A stretch of 64,000 bases of DNA, taken from the NCBI GenBank assembly GCA_039105265.1, contig JAPFFF010000068.1, forward strand, positions 248,001 through 312,000. The letters are read 5' to 3'. The notes below the pieces were generated by a model. It was not told the DNA's origin and searched no databases. It was given only the letters and a program-made list of their open reading frames with translations. A program made the position numbers and the translations under genes. Source of the stretch: Tritrichomonas musculus (lineage: Eukaryota > Parabasalia > Tritrichomonadida > Tritrichomonadidae). Shown here piece by piece: positions 28,379 to 36,600 of the stretch; the first letter of the stretch is position 1; every line of letters begins with the position of its first letter.

Positions 28379-28984
28379 ATGTCAAGTGTTTTAAATAAAG
28401 CACGAATACTTTCGTCTGAAACTAATACTGATAACACTGTTTCGCAAAGTCAGCAAACTGATGTAAATATCAAAATTACTCCATCAAGGTCACAACCAAT
28501 TAGTCAACCTGTTTATTATCCAAGTGTTCAATCATTAAATCCTCAATCTCAATCTAGGGATGTAAATTTTACTATACCGGAGGAGAATTCTCAATATCAA
28601 TTTCAACCTCCAACAAACAATCTTTCCCAAGACCGTGGAATTGCAGATTTGGGAAATGAAATTGAGGATTTGACTGTCAAGAACAAATTTTTAGAAACAC
28701 TTCTTTCAATTTATGAATTAAATCCACTTCGTGTAAATAATTACTTGGTTTGTCACTCAAATTCATTGATGGAATTAATTAAAATTCTAACGCATGCTGA
28801 TAAAGTTGAACTTATTATTGATGAAGATTCTGGATGTACGGGATGTGTATCGAAGAATAAATATTTAGAAATCCAACGAATTCTTGTCACAAAAGATGAT
28901 AAATCAAATGATTTGAAATATGGTTACAATGATGTTTATGCACAACTTGTTCGATATGGAATTTCACTTAAATTATGCATTTAA
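28379..28984 (+). CDS. Conserved Polinton protein (201 aa, B), upstream of the ATPase
   Basis: The ATG at 28379 is the first in frame. N-terminal ~80 residues are Ser/Gln/Pro-rich and disordered; the start LNKARILSSE matches Y. The C-terminal ~115 residues form the conserved domain shared with Y 59123-59698, and more distantly with X 897-1421 (NKFLETLLSIYE, HSNSLMELIKILTHADKVELIIDEDSGC). Two closely spaced Cys (CTGC) are conserved in Y (CNGC) and could bind metal. Immediately followed by the 43-aa membrane peptide and ATPase in both B and Y. Function unknown. Confidence 0.7.
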   Translation: MSSVLNKARILSSETNTDNTVSQSQQTDVNIKITPSRSQPISQPVYYPSVQSLNPQSQSRDVNFTIPEENSQYQFQPPTNNLSQDRGIADLGNEIEDLTVKNKFLETLLSIYELNPLRVNNYLVCHSNSLMELIKILTHADKVELIIDEDSGCTGCVSKNKYLEIQRILVTKDDKSNDLKYGYNDVYAQLVRYGISLKLCI

Positions 28985-28994
28985 AATTATTCAA

Positions 28995-29126
28995 ATGTTA
29001 ACCGAAATTCTTTTGGGAACTATTTTGGTTGTTCATGTTATTGAATTGTGTGTAATAATTGCCGTTTTCAAAGAAGATGAACCCCCTAAACTCACAGAGG
29101 AGATGCGCTCGAAGCTTTACTCATAA
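28995..29126 (+). CDS. 43-residue single-pass membrane peptide (B)
   Basis: ATG 28995. A hydrophobic segment of about 20 residues (ILLGTILVVHVIELCVIIAV) is followed by an acidic/Pro segment and a C-terminal E-x-R-x-K-x-YS. Y has a 43-residue counterpart at 59709-59840 with the same plan and ending. Too short for most gene finders. It ends 3 bp before the ATPase start. Position suggests a virion-membrane or packaging-complex component; that is inference. Confidence 0.7.
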   Translation: MLTEILLGTILVVHVIELCVIIAVFKEDEPPKLTEEMRSKLYS

Positions 29127-29129
29127 TAA

Positions 29130-30131
29130 ATGTTAAAACCCAGCAAATTTGATTACAAAACAATATTTTTTTCAGATACTTCTGACTATGATGATGACAT
29201 AGATTTTGAACATTACGAAGAACATCAGTATATCAAGCCTGTCATGAATAAAGCGTCTCGCTCTGCGAGCTCGACTACGTCGGTGGAACCGAGCTCTGCG
29301 AGATTTGATATTGATTTTGAAATGAATCGAGCGTACAAAAAAAATGAATCAAAAATAATGTCAAAATCAATTCGTCCAATTGGTCCTGGAATCTATGCTA
29401 ATTATAATTCTCTAAACATTATTGTTGGAGCTCAGGGTAAAGGTAAATCTCATATTGTATTAAGAGATATAATTCAAATATCTCGATTGAAGGAGTCAAA
29501 TGTACATCAAATTGTGTATATTAGCAAGAATGGAATTATAAATGATTCTACATTTGAAGCTCAACGCGAATTGATAAATTTACCTGTGAAAGTTGTTTCC
29601 GACACAAATGCTGAAGCTTATTTGAAAGAATTGGATTTATGGAAGGAATTATATATTAAATATTCCAGCACAAGTAGGATTACGATTAATGAAGATAAAC
29701 TAGAAAAAATGTTTCAATTCCTTAATATCAATAAACTTGGTAAACCTAATGTGAGCTGCGAGCACTCGCTGCCTCCGACGAACGGAGGACCATTAAATAC
29801 AATAATTCTTTGTGAAGATTTCATTAAAAGTAAGTTGTTAAAATCTGCTTACTTCACAAATTACATAACTCAATTACGACACAAACATTCAATCGTTTAT
29901 GTGAACGTTCAATTCTTCAAAGCGATTCCAACAGATTATAAGAATAATTGTACTTCATTCTTTATTTTCAATGGATTCTCTAGACAGAAGATGTCATATA
30001 TATATCAACAAGTTGTTATGCCAGTTGAATTTGAAGATTTGTGGAGACAATATAATCGAATGAAGAATCATGATTTTGTTTTGGTGAATACACGAGAAGG
30101 AAGTATTGGATTTATAAGATTCAACCAGTAA
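29130..30131 (+). CDS. Genome-packaging ATPase, FtsK/A32-like (B)
   Basis: 333 residues. Walker A at about 97-107 (VGAQGKGKSHI), Walker B at about 228-236 (IILCEDFI). Conserved blocks flanking them are shared with Y 59865-60809. A conserved Polinton gene thought to drive DNA into capsids. Two in-frame insertions relative to Y coincide with GC-rich palindromes: an extra stretch after residue ~42 (SRSASSTT...) and one after INKLGKPN (CEHSLPPTNGG) just before Walker B. Codon use there is markedly GC-richer than the rest. Confidence 0.87.
   Translation: MLKPSKFDYKTIFFSDTSDYDDDIDFEHYEEHQYIKPVMNKASRSASSTTSVEPSSARFDIDFEMNRAYKKNESKIMSKSIRPIGPGIYANYNSLNIIVGAQGKGKSHIVLRDIIQISRLKESNVHQIVYISKNGIINDSTFEAQRELINLPVKVVSDTNAEAYLKELDLWKELYIKYSSTSRITINEDKLEKMFQFLNINKLGKPNVSCEHSLPPTNGGPLNTIILCEDFIKSKLLKSAYFTNYITQLRHKHSIVYVNVQFFKAIPTDYKNNCTSFFIFNGFSRQKMSYIYQQVVMPVEFEDLWRQYNRMKNHDFVLVNTREGSIGFIRFNQ
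29257..29302 (+). repeat. Palindrome cluster in the B ATPase gene
   Basis: CTCGC-TCT-GCGAG (29257-29269), CGAC-TAC-GTCG (29272-29282) and CGGT-GGA-ACCG (29281-29291), then a direct repeat of GCTCTGCGAG. All within a stretch missing from the Y ATPase. Confidence 0.85.
29758..29788 (+). repeat. Paired palindrome in the B ATPase gene, second site
   Basis: GCGAG-CA-CTCGC (29758-29769), then CCTCCG-ACGAA-CGGAGG (29772-29788). The second hairpin recurs with a changed loop at 35437-35453. In frame; absent from the Y ATPase. Confidence 0.85.
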
Positions 30132-30239
30132 GTACAAAAAAATATTCTATGCTAGAATGGCTAAATCCGCTAGGAATTACACGCTATATCCGCTAGGAAC
30201 TATAATGTTATAAACAAATAAAAAAATCAATTATAACAT

Positions 30240-30698
30240 TTACTCATCAAGAACAATGTTTTGGTGATTTCCTTTGAAGACCTGAGGTTCTGATATTTCA
30301 TATTTCTCACGAAGTTTCAAAATCATTTCCTTATTTGATTTATCAACCTTTTCAATTGAATAATTGTAAAATGAATGTTCTTTGAATGTTTGTAATTCAG
30401 TATTTCCATTAACAAAGAATTCTTGTGAATTTGTGTTGATTCTTCTTCTGAGATTAGATGTAAGAATTACATGTTCAAGATTCATATCTTTCAATTGATT
30501 TGGATATAAGCGAGTAATTTTTTTGTCCGAATTAGTCAATGAAATATATAAAACATGAGTTAAGTAAGTACCTTTACCAACATTAATTGGATACTTCTCA
30601 CAGAGTAATGTAAAGTCGCATATTTTAAAATTATCTGGATTTGGTAATAATGAGATTAATGAATTGATGTATTCATAGATTTTCATGTTTGTTGTCAT
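30240..30698 (-). CDS. Conserved Polinton protein (152 aa, B), function unknown
   Basis: Orthologue of Y 60798-61262 (YDYINSLI...CDFSILC-x-RYPI, VMYISL, LTSN-x-RRRI, EFFV-G, QSFKE-x-x-YNYSI, final Q-x-IVLDE). Mixed alpha/beta. It sits where some Polintons carry their Ulp1-like protease, but I see no conserved His-Asp-Cys order of that family, so I do not call it a protease. Convergent with the ATPase in both elements. Confidence 0.65.
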   Translation of the reverse strand: MTTNMKIYEYINSLISLLPNPDNFKICDFTLLCEKYPINVGKGTYLTHVLYISLTNSDKKITRLYPNQLKDMNLEHVILTSNLRRRINTNSQEFFVNGNTELQTFKEHSFYNYSIEKVDKSNKEMILKLREKYEISEPQVFKGNHQNIVLDE

Positions 30699-30841
30699 TT
30701 GATTACAAAATAAAAAATTGAAAAATAAATTTTAAAAATGAATTTTTGAAATTTGATTTGACATTGGTTTCTGATATTGGTTTTCAATAAATAATCGTAT
30801 AGGAGATTTCTCCTAGACGCAAAAAAAATAATTTAATCAAT

Positions 30842-31585
30842 TTATTCTTGAAATTCTGTAAAGTATAATGTAATTAAATCGTATAATTGTTCTAACAAAT
30901 CAATTTGTGCATAAATGACACAATTATCAATTAACATTTCATTTTCATTGAAGTTCTCGCGAATTAAATTTTTTATATCTCGATTGCATGTCATTGAAAC
31001 TGGTAAATGGTCTCTATAAAACCAATTTTCATCTGGATTATCAAAGTGATTTCGCATTTTTGAAAATGAATCAATGTGTCTTCGAACAAGATGTAATTTA
31101 CAACGAGTTATTGAATTTGAAATTGATTCTCGCCAAATGAAGAAAACATAATCGAATTGTCTTCCTTCAGGAACAGCACGTAATGTTAAGTTTTCAATTT
31201 GTTCTTTCAATTGGTTACGCTGTCGTTCAAAATATGAATCAAGAAGTTTCATTATATGGATAGAATACCGTGGTGAAGCCCACATCGCTATTTGATTAAC
31301 AAGTAATCGGTGGACATAATAACCACGAAGTTCGATAGGTAAATCATCACGTTTTTCATATAATTTTTCTAGTGCGGGAAATCCCGTACTAGTCATTTCA
31401 TTCAAAATTTCTTGTGTAGATTGATTTCGAAACCAATCATTAACTCGTTTATTTGAATGACAGGAATCGATTATTGATTTGATTTGAAACATGTCATCAG
31501 AAATTGAGTGAATGATTCGAAGTTGTTCATTGTATTGTAAATATTCGTATTCATCATTGATTGATGTAACAATTGTTGAGTTCAT
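30842..31585 (-). CDS. KilA-N domain protein (B)
   Basis: The start at 31585 (MNSTIVTSINDE) is preferred; the upstream in-frame ATG would add a Phe/Lys-rich stretch typical of non-coding AT-rich DNA. 247 residues. A KilA-N domain is visible at about 40-120: VNDWFRNQSTQEIL, then GYYVHRLLVNQIAMWASPRYSIHIMKLLDSYF, matching the DNA-binding domain of poxvirus, giant-virus and phage proteins. The C-terminal ~100 residues resemble the domains that often follow KilA-N but are not named here. Absent from Y. A palindrome (31369-31392) lies in the variable linker of the domain. Probably a regulator or DNA-binding factor of the element. Confidence 0.8.
   Translation of the reverse strand: MNSTIVTSINDEYEYLQYNEQLRIIHSISDDMFQIKSIIDSCHSNKRVNDWFRNQSTQEILNEMTSTGFPALEKLYEKRDDLPIELRGYYVHRLLVNQIAMWASPRYSIHIMKLLDSYFERQRNQLKEQIENLTLRAVPEGRQFDYVFFIWRESISNSITRCKLHLVRRHIDSFSKMRNHFDNPDENWFYRDHLPVSMTCNRDIKNLIRENFNENEMLIDNCVIYAQIDLLEQLYDLITLYFTEFQE
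31369..31392. repeat. Palindrome in the KilA-N gene, 11-bp stem, 2-nt loop
   Basis: CTAGTGCGGGA, loop AA, TCCCGTACTAG, with one G-T pair. The most stable single hairpin seen; in frame in a variable loop of the domain. Confidence 0.85.
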
Positions 31586-32201
31586 TTTTGAAGAAGAAAA
31601 AAAATTAAAAAAAATTAAATTTGAAAAATAAATTTTATTAATCCACTTTTTGAATGGTGTAATTATAAATAATGAGATTTTCAAAAACTCATATGTAGAA
31701 TCATTTTGAGGAACTAGTTTTAAAAATATATGTTATTCTCGTAGTCCCCAATTTAATTTTGTGTTTTATTTGAAACTTGAAATTTCAAGATATTAGATGG
31801 GGATATCATCTGAAATCAAAAATCGAAAAAGTTGTATCATTGAATTCGGGGTCTTGTGCTGATTAATAATATATCAATATTTTTTTCTAAATACCGCTCT
31901 AATTGAAGAATCAAAAAAATCGGAAAAATCCGATAAATTGAATGTTCATTCAATTTTAAAAATTTATAATCAAAATAACAAGATACCATTTTAAATGTAA
32001 TTCAATTTTTCAGATTCTGCAGAAATTCTTCACAATTGTCTCAGATTTATAAGAGGAATTTTAATTTGAATGGTAATTTAATTTTACAGATTTATAGATA
32101 GACTTAGAAATTTGCACTTTTCCGAGATTTTGTTCTCAATTTTTTTGAATAAAAAATAATCGTCGTGGTTGTACTTTTTTTCGAGCATTTTTTTTCTGTG
32201 A
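31586..32201. other. AT-rich spacer containing one arm of an inverted repeat
   Basis: No gene. From about 31980 to 32131 it holds sequence that recurs in inverted orientation at 33270-33500, including a perfect 20-bp match (32112-32131 against 33320-33339). Confidence 0.65.
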
Positions 32202-32828
32202 ATGGAAGAAGACACCGCATATTCGTTAGAGTTGACCACGCTATTTTATCGTTCGGACTACGTAAATACAGATCGATTTCCAAAGAAACTAGATATATTT
32301 TTAAAAGATCATCCATATTATAAATGGACTATACCTAAAATTATTAGTTTTTTTAAACGAATTACGAGATTTTACCGTTTCAATTCATCAAAAGACAGCA
32401 AAAAAAACGAAACAAACAAAGTTTCGATATTTCACTTTCATCATATTAATAATAAAGAATATTATATATTCATACGTATAAAAGAGGACGAAATTCAGGT
32501 TCAAATGTCAACAGAGTTTATTAAAAAAGACTGGCTTCAAGAAGAAAAAAGTTTTGTATCTTATGTTGGATCAGATAATAAAATACTATTTAATCCAAAA
32601 GTTCAAAATCATATTCACTTTTTCAAAGTATTTTCAAATATATCAGAAAGTTCTAAATATTTTATAAACAACTCATTTTTATTATATTTTTCAAAATACA
32701 ATTTTCCTCAAATTTTGCACTTTTTTGCAAAGAAACATTATTATATTGGTTATTTTTCTTTTTATTTTTTATTAATTTTATTTATTTTTCTTTTTATAAT
32801 TTCAATTATTATTTTGAATACATTTTAA
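32202..32828 (+). CDS. Unknown protein with C-terminal membrane anchor (208 aa)
   Basis: Residues 1-170 are soluble, rich in Phe, Tyr, Lys and Ser. Residues ~183-205 are a strong transmembrane segment (FYFLLILFIFLFIISIIIL) with almost no tail, the plan of a tail-anchored protein. No family recognised and no counterpart in X or Y. It lies between two arms of an imperfect inverted repeat, so it may have entered B as a separate small insertion. Codon use is very AT-rich, like the spacer around it. Confidence 0.45.
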   Translation: MEEDTAYSLELTTLFYRSDYVNTDRFPKKLDIFLKDHPYYKWTIPKIISFFKRITRFYRFNSSKDSKKNETNKVSIFHFHHINNKEYYIFIRIKEDEIQVQMSTEFIKKDWLQEEKSFVSYVGSDNKILFNPKVQNHIHFFKVFSNISESSKYFINNSFLLYFSKYNFPQILHFFAKKHYYIGYFSFYFLLILFIFLFIISIIILNTF

Positions 32829-33602
32829 TCGTCATGGTCTCACGTTTAAAAATTATAAAAACAAATCTTGGTTCAGCTTTACCAGAACTATATGCAATGG
32901 TAACTATATGCCATGTTGATGATACATTATTGCAACGGTAACTCACAACAATCATTTTTTTTCCTCAATCAAAAATAATACATATCAGAATAGAATTTAC
33001 AGAGAATACAATGCGCAGGACATATAAATTTAATCAAAGACTTCTGATTTAATAAATAGCTGATATTAATTTAATGCTGGTGCCAGAAATCAGATGGTGA
33101 TATCCTTTTAATATAAATTATTAGTAATTTGCATAGCATATACCTACAAATATGATTCTCTCATGTAATTAAGTATGTTATTCGTTTATTTTTTTTAATA
33201 AAACAAAATCCATAATGCATTTTATTTCTTTTTATTCTCTTTATTTTACGCTTTTAACTTTTTGAAAGGTTTTTCTCGGGAAAGTGCAAGTAAATTTGAT
33301 AGACAAACTTTTTCAGAATAAAATCTCGGAAAAGTGCAAGTAAAAATGTCTATCGATTTATAAGATGATTTTATTTTGAATAGTTATTCAAAAATACAGA
33401 TTTATAAGATGATTTAATTTGAATAGTTATTCAATTTTACAGATTTATAAGATGATTTTAATTTGAATTACTATTCAATTTTACAGAAAATCAGATTTAT
33501 AAAATAAACTAAATAACGAATAAAAAAATTTTTTTATAATTAATTTGGAAAACTTATTTTTATAAATAATTTTGAAGATGGGGTTTTTCTCCTACCTTCA
33601 TT
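32829..33602. other. Non-coding spacer with tandem and inverted repeats
   Basis: No gene found in 32829-33269. At 33270-33340 a CTCGG-AAAGTGCAAG-TAAA motif occurs twice. From 33355 to about 33485 there are three copies of a 43-44-bp unit (GATTTATAAGATGATTT...). This block is the inverted counterpart of 31980-32131. Confidence 0.7.
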
Positions 33603-36600
33603 TTATTCAATAATGTAATCATTTGCAGTGATTCCTTTAATAAATGGTGCACATGAATTATTTTCTAAAACAATCATTTTTGTATGTAAACCAGTTAACG
33701 CATTTTTTTGAATAGTCAATTTTGACATTTGATTTCCATTCATTTGAAGATTAATATTCTTACCTTGTTTAACAGAATTGTTTTCAATAATATCTTTATA
33801 ATCAGATGATTTGATTACATTCTTCTTAAGCGATACTCCTTTTAATTTTAGAGATTTGGTTTGTCCATTATTATTCCAAATGGTATAACATTTGGGTGCA
33901 AGAGCAATCATGTTTTCACCTGTTTTTTCAATAGCACAACCAAGAACCTTTTTTTCATCTTCGATTGTATTAATTGAAGGGTTTGGCATGAATTTGTAAA
34001 CATGTTTGTCATAGAATTCTTTGTTTTTGATAACATGATTGAATAATTGAGTTGGAGGTTCATTTGGGTCACCTGAAACAGCATAGTACATTGAATCAGT
34101 ATCTCCTTCAATATAATGAATTTTATCCATGTCCAAGCATTTGTTCATGAAATCGTAATAGAATGTTAAATACCAGAATTTAGCATTATCAAGCGTCCAA
34201 AGTGATTCTTGTAAACATGTTGTGCAATGATATGATTTAGGAGAATGTTGTATCATAAATGTGTTATCATTTAATTGAGCACCACCCATGTATGTTTGTG
34301 ATATAATTGATTGGTAAGCCTTATTTGCATCACAAATTTTGATTTTAGAGAACTTCTCAGTATTCATTCCATCATAACCATAAGAACCATTCATTGAGAT
34401 TTTGTAGAACTTCTCATTACCATGTTCCTTTCCAGATATGATATCTTGACGTTTTTTCATAAATTCATTAACAAATTGGTTGAATCCAGTGTGACATTCA
34501 TATTGTGAAACAGATTTGACATCATCGATTACCAATCCATGGTCAAGAAGGAACCAAAGGTAATAATTTGAGAAAACCATGTATTCCCCATTTGTGTCAA
34601 GCAACATTGTTAATTTACGTTCTTCCTTATCGATTGAATTTAAATTGTTTGATTTCATGTAATTGTACATGTATGAACCAATTGTTTCTTCATTATTTGT
34701 GATATTAATGTTTCGAAATACTGGTGGGAAATTAATGAAATAATTGATTTTTGATTTAGGACATGATAATTTCACAACGGCATAGAAAACATAATTTGGT
34801 TTATTTGAAAAACGTGATTTTGAAGTTATGATTTTCATACAACGTTCTCGAGATTGTTTATTCTTTGCTTCAATCCTTCGAATGAAAGCACCTGGCATAT
34901 ACATAATTCCACCATGGTACTTAATAAATGGATGTGGATTTGATGAAAATGATGAGGGATAAAGTGAATTGAAATCAATTCCCAGAATATGTGTTTGAAC
35001 GTTTGAAGTTTCATATGAGATTACCTTGTTATTAATTCCGTCGTAACGGAATTTGTTGATATGAGTTTCACCTTTGATGTTAACGCGATGCATTACATTT
35101 GATAATCCACCAGCAATTGCATTTCGAATTGTATAATATTCATCTTCATTATTTATCAAAGTTGGAAGATGATGTAGTTTGCAATATTTTTTTAATTGAA
35201 TTCTTAATGCAGTTATTTTTGGGTCATCTCGTTTTCGAAGTTTATTGCATTCAGCACAAGCCAACAAACAATTTGAAAATTCATGTCCAATTTCATTGTT
35301 AATTCTATCAAGAGTTGGTTTGTTTTGATATGTGAAATGCTCTTTACAAAGATGACATTTACCCTTGATTGGGTCATTGTAAAGTTTGAGAAATGCATCG
35401 TAATCATTGGACGAAACACATTTCGTTAAATCACGTCCTCCGCTTGTCGGAGGCTGCGAGGGCCCGCAGCTTTTAGGATTATGAGTAAGATTGTAACGTT
35501 CATCTTGTTTGTAATAATTTTCACATTTGAATTGCCACCATTTAGGGTTTGGAATGAATTCGTTGTATTTGTGTATAGGATTATAATTTTCATGAGGATT
35601 GAAATCCTTGTATGCCAGAGCATATTTTATACAAGATGCATTCTTAGATAATGATAGATTGGATATCAAATCAACTTTGTATTGAGCATTGAGTTGAATT
35701 AAATTGTCAATTGGTTTAATCATCATTTCAACATCATTGTCATTATAAGCAAGCAAGTAATCCCATCGTGTTTTATAGTTTTTAGCATCTTCGAGATATA
35801 TTTGATAATCAGATTTTGAGAGTGGATTTTTTTGGTTGAGATAGCTGTCAAAGTCGTTGTATGAAAATGGTTCAGATTTAGATAATACTTCATTATAGTT
35901 TGATGAATTGATAGCTTCATATGGGAAAACACCTTTCACAGAATTAGTTTCGCCACCAAAATCGATACCAAATTGTTTTAATGTACCTCCAGCAACAAAT
36001 GATTGAGCATCAATAAATCGTAATTTTGTTGGAAGATGGTCTGAAACAAGTATGAATTGTTTTAATGAAGATATTGTTCCGATTAATGAATTTGATTCAA
36101 CATGCCAGTGCAAATGATTAAGATATTTCTTGAACAAATTAGAATCAAATCTTGATGAATTAAATCCGAAAACGGTTATGGTATAAATATTTGTATCAAT
36201 ATCATAAATTTTATCAGCAGGGAGGAACGATTTGTCATAAACGATTTTATCATTCAGTACTTCCATCGATTGTTCGAACAACCATGAAATCCATTCTGGA
36301 ATAAACTCTTCAGATTCTCTTAATGAGAAATGTTTTGTAATTAATCCTGAAGATAATTTAACACATGAAGCAACAGAAAGAGGTATCAAACGTGAATTGA
36401 TGACAGTTGAATCAGAAATCGATTTGTTAACTGATTGTTCCATCGTTTCAAAATCGTATGTCATATAATAAATGTTAGGTTTCCATTCTAAATCATATGC
36501 CAAACAATATTCATAAACTGGATTATTTAAAATATGTGGACAGAATGGAAGTGGTTCCTTGTTTGGAATAAAGTTCTTCTTGAAGACACCATCACAATGT

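Noticed and set aside
30240-30698. Ulp1/adenain-like cysteine protease
   Set aside because: Position fits, but no His...Asp/Glu...Gln...Cys order is visible in either the B or Y protein.
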